Below, piece after piece: positions 10,333-25,100 of a stretch of DNA of 64,000 bases (its first letter is position 1; the number at the start of each line of letters is the position of its first letter). A model generated the notes under the pieces. That model was not told the origin of the DNA, made no database searches, and was given only the letters and a program-made list of their open reading frames with translations. Made by a program: the position numbers and the translations under genes. Source of the DNA: Epiperipatus broadwayi (Eukaryota; Onychophora; Udeonychophora; Euonychophora; Peripatidae); assembly GCA_028023455.1 (NCBI GenBank), contig JAQFVV010006246.1, forward strand, positions 485,501 to 549,500, read 5' to 3'.

Positions 10333-13140
10333 GGAAAAATAATATTGAAAGATAATTCTAGTTTACGGTAGAATTACCAATTCTTAAAATCTAAGACTGA
10401 TAAAGTTAAAAAAATATCTTTTCTTTTTAATTTACGAGATGCTATGTGATGGTTCAGTGGGTTCTTGTAGAACTCTGGCACCTTTCAAATAAATTAAAAA
10501 CTGATTATCATCAATAGCATAATTCTCAACAATTAATACGCCGAGTTTGATCAGGAAATATGTTTTTAGAAATAGAAATACAACTTTCTTCTTTTTGACA
10601 TAGCTTGATCAACTCGCGCACAGTTTATATTAGTGTGTAGAGGCCTAGCAAAACAGAAAATGTTATAATATATATATATAAAATTAAGAGTGTGCTAATA
10701 ACTCTAAACAAGCTTTTTTTTTTATTTATGATAAATGCTACTACAAGAGAAGGCATTCAAATCATTTTTATCTTGGATTGTCCCCATCCCCATATATATA
10801 TATATATATACTTGTTAATAGTAGTACATGCAGATTTGAGGCTTGAAGGAAAATCACATCATTATAAATATTAATGGAAGAATCTAAATAAATGGGATAA
10901 AATACTATAAAAAAGGGGAATGTAGAATTAATTATTGTAAAAAATAATATCTTAGAAAGAAACTGTAAAAAATATGTGTTTGGTTAGATTGAATTGATTA
11001 AAATCAAATAGACACATGGAATAATATATATAGTGAACCGGATGCTCTATCCGATTCAATGGTTTCATTACCAAAAATTAAAACCTTTTATTTTCATTAA
11101 ATTTATAAAGTTAAAAAGTTTAAAACCATTTAAAAATTGTTTATAAGAGTATGTATTGTAATGATATATAAATATGCTGTTACATTAATTTAAAATAAAA
11201 ATTTTAAATTCGCAAATAAAAATAAGTTCGGTAATAAAAGCTAAAAAAATTAAAGAGTTGTTAAACGTGTATATGTATATATATTCACACGGATGCAAAA
11301 CTTTAAAAGTATTTCTTTTTTTTAATAAATAAAAAAAAGTGTTTTGAACATATTTTTTATAAAAAAATTATAAGATGTAAAGATAAAATATTGTTGTAAA
11401 AAGATTTATATATATTTTTGTAAATGGAAATGATTGTTTTATAAATTAATTGAAAAACAAACTAGCCCTTGGGGCTCTTATATAATTAAAGAGTCAGAGG
11501 AAAGATATAGATAAGAGAATAAAAAGAATTAGCTTGTCCAATATAGAAACAGCAATAAAGGCCCGGACCATAATGAAAAAAATGGATCAGTGACGTTTTG
11601 TTCATTGAATCCATAGGATGATTATAAAAAGGAAAAAGAATTCAAATTAAAACAGTTTTCTGACAGTTCCAAATTGATTTTGTGAAAAGAGTGATAAGAT
11701 GCACTTGTCATTTTCTCTCACTTATTTTAAAAATGAAATGACTGTGATACCAGAATGGAACCAGCTAAGGCTACCTCCAGAATATCAGACTGGTCTTCCA
11801 TGAAAGTCTTCATGGGAATTGACACCAGAAACTGGGAGCTCTTCAACTGTAAGGTGTAAACAGAAAAATTTTAATACAAATAATTAAGAACTTTAAAGCT
11901 TTAACAAGCTAAACATAATTGTTTTTTTTTAATGAACTTTAATCTGACTTTCCAAATTAATAATTGATGTTTAAATTTTATATAGTTAAGTTTGCTAAAA
12001 TCATTTCCATTTGCATTTTTTTCTTATTAATATTTATTGTAGAAATTATTAAATGCATTACATTTAAGTTGGGCATAGACGCTTGCATGGATTCATTCAT
12101 GTTTAATTATGTTTTTGTTTTCATATATGATTAAAATATATAGATATTTGACAAATAATGATATCTTACGGTGAATATCTAAAATGTATTTATTCGGATG
12201 TCTTTTTAGTTATTGGTGTCAATGCGGCATCTTATGATGAATGCCATATGGGTTTCTTGTGAAATTCCTCTGTAATTACATCAATGACTTTATATTTTGA
12301 TCATTTATGTTTATTTTGAAATGTTTTTGAGCATGTAGTCCATGTAGTTGATCTGTGCTCAACATTAATCAACAAACTTTTATAAAATCTATCTGTGCGA
12401 ATTTATATAAATGTTAAATTTAAGTCGGGCATAAATGGCTGTATAGATTTGTAAAGTTATATGAATTAATTAGAAGAGGGTAATCTTAGATTATTTGTTT
12501 CATAGTTAAATTAGGTCAATGGATTGGATATATTGGTGTAATTAGTAGATGTAGTATGAGATTCACTACGGGCAGGATGATTTTTTCGCTGCACAACCCC
12601 TTGCTGCCTATAGAAGGGATGGTAAGATAGAAGATGCAGTTCCTTCCTATGGAGGTTTTTTTTATTGTTCTTCTCATCAGATAGACATAGTATTCCTATC
12701 TCAATGAGAGTCAATGTCTTCTAACTATACTGTTCAGATGTACATTCCTGACAGTATAGTATTTTTTGTGCTGTTGTATTTTCATGCTACATTGAATACA
12801 TCTATGTATCAGATGGATTGACGCCGGTTTTACTGTGAACTTTTGGCCTAAGGTTAAATAAGGGACAGAATATTTTCTTTTCAAATGCAAATCTATGTAG
12901 TTTATTCATACTTGACAATCTTAAAATAAATATAAAATTCATCTGTGTGGATGATTTAAAATCTTAAAATAATAATTTAAATTAAAAATTAATATTAAAA
13001 TCTCAATAATAAATGTTATTACTCAAATTTAAAATGATGATATATATATGCGTAAATAAATGTTTGTGTGTTAATTACTGGTAGTGGCTTTTATTTTTTT
13101 ATATATATTTAAGATACAAATTAAACAAGTTATTTATTAT
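10333..13140. other. AT-rich sequence without recognised genes
   Basis: Contains short (TA)n runs near 10670 and 10792. A more complex patch at 11745-11860 has a short open frame (MEPAKATSRISDW) followed by a GTAAGG donor-like site, but no homology I recognise. A moderately GC-rich patch lies at 12555-12730. Both patches could be exon or repeat relics; neither is supported. Confidence 0.3.
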
Positions 13141-13149
13141 CTCTGCATC

Positions 13150-13275
13150 TCCCTGAGCTAGTGACATTGGACTAATGGTCTAAATATTTAAATAAAATGG
13201 AATCTTAACAGCGCATATCTGCCTACTCTATAAATTTTCTAGGTTCAAATGCCTAGATGGCGCCCTTGTAGTGCA
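13150..13275 (+). repeat. Possible tRNA-derived SINE fragment
   Basis: An A-box-like TAGTGACATTGG and, about 90 bp later, a B-box-like CTAGGTTCAAATGCC, followed by GATGGCGCCC and unrelated sequence. The spacing exceeds a normal tRNA because of an AT-rich insert. No A-tail or target duplication was identified. Confidence 0.3.
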
Positions 13276-13699
13276 GATACGGTAGTCTGTTTCTTCCACC
13301 TTCTTCCGGACCGTTATAGTATATTAACACACACATTCATTTATGTTTAAAATAGGTCATTTTATTTTGTTTTATAAAATTGATTACTAAAATTTTTTTT
13401 TTTTTTTACAACTTGTTTTTACTTTTTTTTTATCAAATTAATTAAAAGCAAGCAAACTTTTTAATTACATTCCTGTTTCTTTTATTTTAATCATTTTAGT
13501 ACGATTTTAAAAGTGGAGATTTAATTTTGTGTTGTTGTTTTTGTATAAAATAATCCCTGGATAGAATTCTTAATTAGGTTAAGTGGGATACTAAGATTTG
13601 CCCTGGGCAAAGGCTTATAATAAGTTTTCATGGGAGATAGTAAGAGAGTATAAATAACTCCAAAAATTTTGGACAAGGAAATTATTATTCTTGGCTTGA

Positions 13700-15550
13700 T
13701 TAAGCTAATTCTATTTCACCATGATTCATTCAGTTTCTAATAATTTCAATATTCATTTTCATAGTTATATTAGCTTTCTGAGATTTGTACTGTGTTAGCA
13801 GTATGGACATTTAATTTCTTGTTAAAAATTTGCTGTTGCTAAAAGATTTTGTTTCTTCAAGATGTACAAATATACTGCTATATGCATTCTAACCTCCAAC
13901 ATGCCTTGCTAACTTACCTAAACAACAGACCTCTGACTACAAGCTGTTCTTTCATCATGTCATGAAAGTGAAGTAGGAAGGATCCCAAAATTTGCTTTTA
14001 CACTTGCTACTGTAAAATAATGAAACACCTAAAAAATGGAACTTAAAATAAAAGTGCACACAAAACTATGTGAACTTTGCTTTACTGTAAGGTAAATATG
14101 TTTCTTATTCTTTTCAGGGTATATTCTTTTAATTAAATATCTGCTCAATCTAAAAATTAATCTATATTTTTTATAGTTATTTAACCATATAATTATTATC
14201 TGTATTTGCTTATTTTTATATTTCTAGTGTGTATTGGAATCTTCATTTTTAAATTCCAAATTTATTTTCCATTTCATTTATTAGAGAGTGTATTGTGAGA
14301 TTATCTTTTATATTCTTAACATGTCTCTCGTTATTTTATTAACAAGTACTAAATGCTTTGGTAGTCTTTTGTAAATTTAATTTTCTCACCTGTACCTATT
14401 TTATAATATCATAATTAATTTTAAATACATTTAGTTTGCATTTCTTGCAAACTGCAAATCTTTTGAAGGGCAGTTTATCATGTTTATTGTTCTAGTTTTT
14501 CTGAAGTTGGAGATTTCACTTATTCATTTATAGATTATGTAAGATCGTAATCATTGTCTTTTTGTCTTGTATGTAAATCAACCTTGAATTGCTTTAAATG
14601 TAGTATATCAAAAGCTGACCTGCAGCAATATGATGTCTCCAGTCCAATGTACTAGGGAATGCTCACCCACACAGTTTCGTTGATTTCCTACAAGACTGTA
14701 TTAGTTTCATATCTCTGAATTAAAAAACTAGAATTGTCATTCTTTTATAAATCACCAGCAGGAAGATACCCTTAATTCCCATTTAAATTAGCTTAGAAAA
14801 ATCTAGGTCAAGCTTTAGTATTCAGTTTACTAGATTTATTTTATCTTTTATGTGTTGCTTTAAATTTATTTGTTAGAGTGTGTACTGGGAATTTAGTTTG
14901 TAAATTTATCTGTAATTCTAATTATTTCACTTTCTTGAAATGCTTGGGCAGACATAACTTGTTTTCTAATTACTTACCTGTCTTCTATTGACACTTTTAA
15001 TTATTATACTCAACTTAGTTTTGGCCAATCGTTTGGTTGGTGATTCACCCATATTATTTGTCTGTTTTCTTTCAATCAAAGATTTAATGTTTGTCAATTT
15101 TAAATCATTTATGCCAGAGTATTTTCTAATTTTACTATTTTATTAAACTCGAGATTTCAGTTTTCTCCCTTTTTATAATTTATACTCCATCATATTCATT
15201 TACTATTTTTTTGTGTTCTTGCATTGTAATCAACTGTGGAGATATTAAATGTTATTTATCCATGCAGCAGTCCTGCAGCAATATGATGTCATTAGTCAAT
15301 AAGCTAGTGAGCACTCGTCCATCCTGGTTTGTTGATTCATGCAAGAAACGTTCCTTGGCTTTTCCTTTTAGAACTTTTAAATAAGAAAACCAAAATTACT
15401 TTGGGTGGATTATCAGCTGAAGGAAAATCATTCCCTCCTTTTCTAATCCCATATGTCTGATATAATCGCATTTATTGTGTGCAAAGCTATACATTAAAAT
15501 TTTATATTACTCTTAATAAAATTTTCAAATTAAGTTAAAAATATTTTGCT
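13700..15550 (+). repeat. Diverged tandem repeat, period about 650 bp
   Basis: The segment CCTGCAGCAATATGATGTC occurs at 14619 and 15272, each followed by a related stretch (AGTCCAATG or AGTCAATAAG, then a CTCNCCCA-type motif). Upstream both units contain GAGTGTGTACTGGGA-like and TTTAATTCCAAATT-like stretches. Two to three diverged units; no coding potential. Confidence 0.45.
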
Positions 15551-15949
15551 GACATTTGTCTTAGTGCTTTTTTTTCTCAATTGTCTTTTTCCTTCTCCCT
15601 GAGTCTAGTCAGTGCAAACCATCATCACCATTCACTTTTGATCATGGTAAACAAATTTTCCAGATACCTAGTGATCTGATGGCACTCTTCATGATCAAAG
15701 GTAGATTGAGTGACCGTTACAATAGCTATTGGAAATGGATAGGATGTGAGAGAATGAAATAAGAGTATTGGGGCTGTTTACATAAAATTATAAATGAGTT
15801 AAAAAAATTAAAAATTGCAATAGTGGTGGCATTAAAACTAAAGGAATAGAGAAAATGAAATATAATTTATAATGTTTGAAAATAGAGAAATGAAAGGTGA
15901 GAATTTGAATAAACTATATGATAAGAAATTACATAACTAAATCAGAATA

Positions 15950-16645
15950 TAAAGTATGCTCTTGATTGTGGGCCAGTAAATAAGAAGAAATTAGAAAAAA
16001 AATTCACTGATGATACAGAAAAAGAACTATATAGTATTAATAATAATTTTATATAGAAAGAATTAGGGGATTTAATACTTTAGAAAAAATATGAAAGATG
16101 ATCAATTTAAAATTTATAGCAAAAAGAATGGATATAGTGAAGAAGGTTATGAATGAGTGTTTATTTCAAGCTAAAAAGATTAATAAGAAAATATTGGAAA
16201 AGTACTTTAGAAAGTGTAAAAACCTAAAAAGGCATGCATAAATTATAATATTAAAAAAGAAATCAAAGAAGAGAAACTAAAGATTAAGTGACATTATTGC
16301 TTGAAAGAATCTAGATGGTATGGAAATTTATATAATAATAAATCTTGAAAATTTTTTAATAAAATTGTAGATATCAATAAGATATTAATAAGATTCCAGG
16401 TGAATGGAAGAATAAAAAATTATATTATTGAATTAAAAAGTGGGAAGGAGTTTCAGGCTATTAATTAGTTATAATCCAGTAATAATAATAACATATATTT
16501 TATAAAGTATTTCTAGATATTAATGGATAAAATTAAAACTTGAATGGAAGAGAGTAAAACTTTGTGAGAGAGTCAGAGTAGATTTTGTTCAGGGAGATGA
16601 TTAAAAGATATTTTATTTGTTGAACTTCAGTTGACTGAATTGTAG
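15950..16645 (+). pseudogene. Decayed LINE reverse-transcriptase fragment
   Basis: A purine-rich relic with many stops. Near 16390 one frame reads IPGEWKN, matching the 'P.eWk.' segment before RT block 2 of LINEs. After several frame changes, 16524-16631 reads MDKIKT, MEESKTL, ESQSRF, GR, LKDILFVELQ with TGA stops between, matching the LINE 'QSGFR.GRST.D.IF.L' block. The clade cannot be named. Ancient and inactive. Confidence 0.5.
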
Positions 16646-17418
16646 TCTCTTTTTTATAATTAATTTTTTTGATTTATTGTTAATTACAAATGTTTTACTT
16701 TATATCAACACTTATTTGAAACAACAATCATTTAATAAATATATAAGTAATCCAAGTTATTAGTAGACAAGTTTATTTTTTCCTAGGCTATTTATATAAA
16801 GTCTTTATGCAATAAAATTTTAATTGCTAATTAAAGTTATTTCTATTTTTGTTAATCACAAAGAGATCAATACATCAAGATAAAAGTGAAATTTAGATAA
16901 AATAGATTATAAGTATAATTTCAGGATTAATTAGTTTTCTTTTGATATATTAAGATTTTTGCTATCTTAATTAAATCAAGTGACTACATCTTGTGTAACT
17001 TTAATTAGTTTACTAATTAAAATTATTTAAATAAATCTTTATCTTTTTAATTAAAAAAAAATTAAAAAAAAAAAATATTTGCTTCTCTCTTTAAAGCAAA
17101 CTATTTTACCAAAAATGATTACATTTTTAATATCAAATTAATGGGTGTATGTGTGCATATATATTTGCAGACATTAAATAAATATATACTTTCTTTTAAT
17201 TTAATTCTATAACATCAATTAGTCTCTACCTCAAACTCCACTTTGTTTACTATTGGAAATAAATCTGAAATGAATACTTACATTTTAATATATATTTATA
17301 AAAATATGTATATATGTACACCATAATTTAAAATTTTTCATAAATTTTAGATGTAAATATTGATATTTCAATTGTATTTGCCTGTGTCTTTTATACACAT
17401 TTCAGCTATGATATAAAC

Positions 17419-18070
17419 CAGGGATTGGCAAACTTAAAGGTAGCATGTCCGGCTTTTATATTTATTTATCTATCGGCGATCATCTTTTTGAGTAATAAAG
17501 AAATAAATAATATTAAAACAGACAAAACTCCCCATGCAGTAATGAGCAAGCATAAGAAATGGTGATCATATGAAATAAATAATATCTTATAAAATTTAAA
17601 TATTGTTTATTGATTATTATCAATTATATTTTTTTGCTACGTTGACAGAAATAATCTTTTTAAAGATTGGTTGGAAGAATTCCTACTGGACTGTGAATTG
17701 CTGTAAACTAAAAAACTATCTTTGATTAAATATATCATATTTAATAATAGGATGTAGAATCCAGAATCTTAACGGAGGTAATAATTAATTAATGAATGAA
17801 ACAACAGAAAAATTACCTGACTAAATTATTTATTATTGATTATTTTATTATAATTCAACTTAATACAATTATTTTTTCAATGAAGAAGCGTGGCATTCCA
17901 TTTCTTCACAAAGATTCGTATAATTTGGTTTATTAATTGCTGATGCAAATGGAAGCTAAAATGATTAGGAATTCAGGCAATAGTAATCTGATGGCAGAAA
18001 TATCTGCAATCGACTGTCAAGCTGTGCGTGACCGACATGTCAATCACAATCGACTGTTTGCTCACCCCTG
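17419..18070. mobile_element. hAT-type MITE
   Basis: 652-bp element with short terminal inverted repeats: CAGGGATTGGCAAAC at the left and GTTTGCTCACCCCTG at the right. Flanks are ATATAAAC (17411-17418) and TTATAGAC (18071-18078), an 8-bp target duplication matching at 6 of 8 positions. CAGGG termini with 8-bp duplications are the hAT signature. No transposase frame inside, so it would have relied on an autonomous hAT. Confidence 0.75.
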
Positions 18071-18499
18071 TTATAGACAGACAAATTACCAATAATGGGC
18101 TGCAAACTGACACTATACCAGATATTAATTGATTGTTATCTGAAGATACTAAAAATTCATATATATATATAAAAGGAGTCTAAAAAAAATAGCAATTTTT
18201 TTAGATAATAAAGTCTTTCGATTTCTGCAGCTATTGTTAATTATTATTACATATACAGTGCTTAATATAATAATATACAATATTTGGAAAATTATCAGAA
18301 ATATTTATGATTACTATAAACTCAAATGCTTTGAAAACAAGACAATTGGCATAATTTTTATAAGAATCACTAAAAGCATAATGCTGAAACGTGCATGCAT
18401 GAATTGATTCAAAAGCAGTGCTATTATCATAAAACAAATTATTAAACAAATATTGCTAAAATGTATTTGAAAAATTATTTATCAAAAAGCAGGCAGCTC

Positions 18500-19290
18500 A
18501 TAATATTTAAATATTTTAGAATTATTGTTATGACATGCCTGGATGGATTGTTATATCAGTCAAGATGTTATAGTTACCCTTGAGAGAAATTAATAAGATC
18601 AACATGTAATCCTCATTGCATAAGAGAAAAAGATTTAGCCATATAGATACTAAATAGTCACATGGAGTGAAATGGGATGAATACAGAAGATAAGATAATA
18701 ATGTCATACCCATTTTTGTTCAAAAATTGTTTAATACTCAACACTACATGAGCTGATGCACTGTTGTCATAAAAAAAAACTAATCACTTGTTAATACAAG
18801 TCAGGATACTTTTTCTACAAATCATAGCACAATCTTTCCAAAACTTTTTAGTATGAATCTTAGTTGCCTGTTTGATCTCAGAGAAGAAATTATGAAGGCA
18901 AAGTTTCACATCAAAAAAAACAAATGAGCATTTTTTTATTGTTTGAATTCATTTGTTGCACTTTTACAAGATGATAAGTGAAAGTTTTTTATTGGATAGA
19001 TTACCATTTTGTTTCTGGATCATAATTATATTATCAAGACTCATCTCTATATATGACTTTAGAAAACAAATCAGGGACAGATTCTAAGTGTTTTTTTTTT
19101 CAAATCATGGCATGCAGCTAAACAAATGGCTCTCTGGTCAAGGGTAAGCAGATGAGGTAAAAATTATTTCATACCCAATTTCTTCATTAAAATTTAATGG
19201 CAGAAACTCCATGATATTCCAGTCAGCTCCATGAGTTCTAATGATCCATTGGTGGTCTTACAGAATGGCATAATAAATTTTTGTCATATT
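18500..19290 (-). pseudogene. Decayed mariner (Tc1/mariner) transposase
   Basis: Minus-strand frames, broken by stops and shifts, keep the order of a mariner transposase. A helix-turn-helix part (ELTGIS, then LMKKLGMK, FLPHLLTLDQ) is followed by RAICLAACHDL, PDLFSKVIYRDES (first catalytic Asp) and YDPETK. Further on come FYDNSASAHVVLSIKQFL (second catalytic Asp) and HFTPCDYLV (third Asp). The enzyme would cut and paste the element into TA sites. At least five in-frame stops make it inactive. TIRs were not located. Confidence 0.8.
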
Positions 19291-19344
19291 TTCATCAGTG
19301 CAGGTAGTCAGAGATCATCAAAAATAAAGTTGATTTTCAATTAA

Positions 19345-22300
19345 CATTTCACCTTATTTAAAATATGTGAATTATTCTTAACAGATTTCTAATAGTATAT
19401 TTATAACATAGCAATTATTTTTGATGTTTTTTCCAAATGAAAAACTTCATAGCCACATGTTTGTAAATTAGCCATAATAAAATAGGTGTATAATTAAACT
19501 ATTCACTGGAAAAAAATTACTGGAGAGAAATATAATTTTCTTTAACCTTGTCTGTTGGTGTACTGACTCAGAAGGATTCCAAAAATACTGATCTAGTGAT
19601 GAAAGTCTGTACTATATCTTTTTACCTCCAGATGCCTCATATTATATAATGCAATGAGACAAAAATCAGCATTTAGATTTAGGTGATAATATCATAAACT
19701 TTCTTTCAAAATACTATATCTCTATTCATGCAAAAGATTCTCCCCTAAACATTTTGCTATTTTTCAAAATCACCTTCCACCATCATCGCTTTTAATCATT
19801 ATCAAACTATTGCAGAATAAATTTTGATAAAATATTTAAAATTGAGAAAGGAGTGACTTGATAGTGTAGCCTTGGATCCTTTTAATTTAGAAAGGTACAA
19901 GAAAATGTCAGCGCAGAGACATTATCTTAACAAATAAATATTCAGGGTTGAATTATTATTTATGAGATGAAATAATGATTTATCCACTGAAATGGGATGG
20001 GGGATCTGTGAGTGCCTGGTGGCAATCTTCAAAATACAACAGAATATTTCAAATAATAAAATGAAGTAAAGTAATGTTTACTATCACTATATATATATAT
20101 ATATTGTGCCCTTTTCTATAGGTCAATGATAGTTATAAATGGTCAATTACTAAAAATTTTAAAATTAATATTATATAGTATTTAAAATTATAGACTATAT
20201 TAAGCAGTAAAAGATTAATATGATATATTTAATAATAAATATTGTGATGGTGAGAATTGTATCTAATTCTATATTTTTCTAAATTGTTTTTCAAAATTTT
20301 ATATAATTATTTTATATAATATAAGTAGCAAATTTATTAAGACAGATAAAATTAGACTAAACACCGGAAATGACTACGTGACTGTCTGGAATATTCTATG
20401 TATAAGCACCGGTTTAAATTAATACTAATAATTAAAATATTTAAATAGTATATTATAGAAGTGGATGGAATTGTCACACATCATAATAAAAATAAGTAGT
20501 ATACACCTTTATTAATTATTGTTTCAAAATTGTTTAAAGGTAGTTAAATTGTAATAGATAATAATTGATTTAAAATAATAATTAGTTAACATTTAAGTCT
20601 ATTATGTCATGATTTTAAAACTTTAGAAATTGTTTATAAATACAAGTAGGGATTGACCAATAAAAAAAAAAAGATTTTGGCAGACAACCAAAATCGCGCC
20701 AACTAATTGTATAAACGGGGGAGAACAAAAATGTGTTGACTCCAGAGCAGAGGTAAAATTTTAAGCTCTCTAATTTTTTTTTCTTTAATTTATTAGTCAA
20801 TTTTATTATAATTTTAATAATATCTTTGAAAGAAACCAACTGACAATTTAAAAATCATCGAAGAGAATCTTAGAATAAAATGTTTTAAAAAAAGTTTTTC
20901 ATAGTAATGTTTCACTAACTTTACAGTAACCTGCCAGTGGATTCTATCGAAATATAATCGGAGTTTTCAATAGAAAATGGATAGATTCTTAAAACCAAGT
21001 TGTAAATTTTATAATGTTCCAAATATGTTAATATTATTCGTTGATATAATTTATATAGCGTATCACTATGAAAGCTGCTTTCGTGCATATAAAATCAATA
21101 AAAGGACATTGTGCGCAAAGTTAATGAAGATAATGGAAAATAAAAATAAGTATTATTTGTATAAGAATAAATGGACAAAAGGAATTTTAATATTGAAATA
21201 GTTTGAATTGCTTTCTTTAAGATGACTTGAGAAAATACTCTAGAAAATAGTTAAAGATCGAAAGTAGTGTATATAAAATAATAATGAATGAAAGTGAAGT
21301 TTACCAAGGAAAACACTTGCCTAAAGAAAAAAAAATGTTTTACAGAAGAGAAATATAAAATATTGGATCCATGGAAAACACAATTGGTACTGTAATTATT
21401 AAATAATTGTAGTTTAACTAGAAATAAAGATGCATCAACACGCCGAGGTAATATTCGCCAGAACATTAAAAAGCTTCGTGGGATAACTAAATAAAATGTT
21501 TTTCTAATAATTTTGGATTAAACACTAAAACTAAAGATCATCTAAACAGTTTATTAAATGAACTAATTTATTTAAAACTTTAATAAGCATAAAGGAGAAC
21601 ATTCGGACAAAAGAAGAAATAATAAATATTATGGGACTAACCAAGATTTACCGTCAGAAAAATATGTGATTATGTTTTGAACTATTTTATTTACTAATCT
21701 AAGTTAAACATTAAGTTTTAGATAGCGATAGGGAAAACAAAATACATTAATTCGTGATATAACATTATATGAAATAATATGTTTTGATTTTGAATTTTAA
21801 AATAAAATTGTATGTATGTGAAAATTTGTAAATTTGCAATGCTCGAAGAGAAAGAAACCTACTACGAACTCTGATAAGAAGATAAAGATTGTTTTTGGTA
21901 ACATTCATAATTATTAATGATATATAATGTATGTTTTATTTATTTAGATCAGCTGAGAATCGAATGAATGTAGCGCAAAAGTTTTATTGTTATTATTGTT
22001 GTAAAACGCATTTTTGAAAACAACACTCTAAAACACTTTGAGATGTGATTAGATTTTTAAAAATATGCATACGATAATCATTTTATGTGTTATTAATATA
22101 GTTCAATATAACCGATGGTTATGTGATATTTTCTGTTAATTTTCCGATTGGGATATTTAAATGTTATTTTAACAAAACGTAGATGTTGAACCTACAGTGT
22201 AATAAAGCAAGACAAATTGTTCTTATGGAATAGGGAAATGTTTTTATATTAGCAAATTTTGTTTATTGTTTTTAAAAAGTAGTTAGTATTTTATCGATGT

Positions 22301-24340
22301 TGGATACAGTAAAAATCTCGAGAGATAGTTTGGGTAGTGACTTGGTAGTACGTGGTGATTCGGAAACCAAGAGGATGTATTAAAAACTAGGATATTACAG
22401 GGAATGAAATAATAGGTAGTTTTAGATGTTAATCAGCATAGTTAACAAAGCCCTACGACTGGTACACATGTTGTCTTGGACAGTGGTATTTTATATATTT
22501 CTTGTGAGTCATACTAGATGTTTGGTAAAGCTGAGTAAATAGCTGCCACATCACGCTTATCACCAAGGTTATTAGACAATGAATGTCGGACCTATTCACA
22601 CTGTTCCATACATTTTTGAAGTATATTGCGGATAAGTTCTCTATCTATTTTCCCGATATCCTATACATCTTTCGCTATCTTTATCTGTATTTCTTGCAAC
22701 TACATCGTTATATGATAAGTCTATTAAAAGGGAAACAATAGATATTTTAGAATGTATGTCATGCGATTATTTGGAATAAGAATTGTTAAGTGTTAACGAA
22801 GAGTAGATTATGATTATTGAAGGAAAGATGCAGATATCCTAAGAAGGGAAGGAGTTAGAGAATTATTTTAATTCCTTTTTAAGAAATGAACTATAATTTT
22901 ATAAAAGTATATCCAAATAGAACTATACAAAAATATTAAATATAATTTCACGTTTTCTTATTGTTAATTATATTTTAAAAAATATAAGTATTGCATATTT
23001 AAAAATACAATAATTATAGTATATGTGAAACTGTAACAGGTGATAATTAAACCCGTGTTATAGTATTATACATGAGTATGGCTTATGGAATAAACGTATT
23101 ATAGTTTACGAGCATTGGAGAACAAACGTTAAAAGTAATAATAATATTTGCATAATATGCGGAGTGACTTATATAAAGTTACAAGAAAATGTAATTTTCT
23201 TTTAAAAAACCATATTGATTGTAAAATTATGATGTTATAAATGATGTTTATCCACATAGATAATTTATAATACAGTAACTTTAATATTAAAAGGTAAAGA
23301 ATGGTGTTACCCATAAAATAGTTAAAATAAGTGATATGATAAACCTAATGAGAAATAAATAAATAACTTTTAAAAGGCATAATAAGTTTAATTAACGATA
23401 AAAGAAATATAAATGTGTATAATTCAGCTATTGTAGTGTAAAGAAAAATGAGGATATCCCTTGTAAATAGATGTAGATGGATTTGTTTGTTTTATTTATT
23501 TTTATTGATGTTAATAAAATTTTAAAATTTGTTTATTAAAACTTGTGTCTGAGTTTTGTTTTCTCTACATCATTGCATGAATTCACAGGGTATGTTCACA
23601 ACCATTAAACTAAGTATATGATTGTTTGCACAAAAGATAAATAGAGAAGTATGTTTAATCTTAAATATTTATTGATGTTCTTATAATTAAATAATTATAA
23701 AATTGCATTGCGTTACTGGTCATAAATCCATTATCATAATATTTTGCTAAATTATATGCTATTAGTTGCCACTTGCTTTATTTATCAGATTATCTAAACA
23801 CTGCCACTTATTAATTTATTTTATTACTTAAAGATAAAAAAGGGGATATTAGATTATTAACTAATTTATTACGGTTATAAATTTGCGATGAAAGAAAAGC
23901 TGTACTAGTTGGATTAAGCAATGAAGATTGTGATTATTATTGTTTTATTATTAATCTAATTGCAGAGTAGTAGATTATGACATAAAATCCCTTATCATAT
24001 TTTGCTACCATATGTTTATTAACATATGAATAAATTTAAGAACCTGAGATTATTATTTGTAATAGTAGTATAAGGGGGGGATAGTGTTCTTATGCCAGTG
24101 AGGTGGTATCCTGTGGGATATTGTCTCAATGTAATCTATCTTGTCACCTGTATTTCCACTTCTAGTCTCATGAATTCCTGAATATTTATTTGAGTTAGTT
24201 TAAAACAGAACCTAAGTTAATTTTAAGAAACTTGAGCTAGTAAAGCATTTAATTGAATATTTCATTAATTATTAGAGCTAGAACCCGGTTAGGTGATTTT
24301 CACTATATTATATTTATTTTGGGGTAAGTGGAGATGCGGG
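19345..24340. other. AT-rich sequence, no supported gene
   Basis: Nothing recognisable as exon or intact element on either strand. Scattered more complex stretches (20640-20780, 22310-22700, 24060-24350) look like worn repeats. Near 24074 a run of seven G precedes TAGTGTTCTTATG, which resembles a polypurine tract and LTR start, but no partner LTR was found. A short TA run lies at 20090-20104. Confidence 0.3.
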
Positions 24341-24349
24341 AATGGGGTG

Positions 24350-24474
24350 GTTAGATTATGGCCCTCAACGTAATTGGACTGATGTGTAGTGGAGCTATAC
24401 ATTATTACAAGGTTAGATTATGGCTCTCAACATGATTGGCCTGATGTGTAGTGGAGCTACACATTATTACAAGG
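24350..24474 (+). repeat. Tandem duplication, two 62-bp units
   Basis: The unit beginning GTTAGATTATGG and ending CATTATTACAAG is present twice in a row with a few substitutions, immediately left of a long TA microsatellite. Confidence 0.8.
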
Positions 24475-24477
24475 TTA

Positions 24478-24515
<38 letters not shown>

Positions 24516-24523
24516 ATATATCG

Positions 24524-24552
<29 letters not shown>
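24478..24552. repeat. (TA)n microsatellite
   Basis: About 75 bp of alternating TA with two small interruptions (TCTA and TCGTA). Confidence 0.95.
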
Positions 24553-24555
<3 letters not shown>

Positions 24556-25100
24556 GAGAGAGCACGAGAGAATGAAATTTCTGAGAGAGATCAGCCTACT
24601 CCTCAGAGCAACTGTGATAAACTATAATTTCATCAACCAGCATTATCAATAAATAAAAATAAGTAATACTTAAAAGAAATAACCATTTATTATCATGAAT
24701 GATTATCAATCAAAAATAAATCAACAATCTTGTGACTGGATTTAAATGGATCTCCTGCAGACCAGGCTAATTATTGAACTTTTGCCAGCTTGGGCAATTA
24801 TTTAAATCATTGTTTGGATGCACAAACTTAAGTTCTAATTCATAAGAATACAACCAAAAAAATAAGGCTGGGATATTAAAACATGCTGATCATCATCAAT
24901 GCTCTGGACATGTGTACTTAACTTTTAATAAGACTAAACTAAATAAAATGTAGTGCATGAACTTTGAAGAACATTTTCTTTGTGCCAACTTAGGAATCAT
25001 CATCATCATCTGGATGCCCACACACTAAATACATTGCAATTTATATATACAGCCCATTATACATGAATATAGCTCAGAAGAACACAAGCTCTAATACTTA

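Noticed and set aside
11745-11870. Possible exon with MEPAKATSRISDW and a GTAAGG donor
   Set aside because: No homology recognised and no convincing acceptor; kept only as a remark.
20715-20760. ACGGGGGAGAACAAAAA followed by TGTGTTGAC, another PPT and LTR look-alike
   Set aside because: No partner repeat and no retroelement coding sequence nearby.
24070-24350. Poly-G tract followed by TAGTGTTCTTATG, resembling PPT and LTR start
   Set aside because: No second LTR, no matching CA end and no pol upstream.
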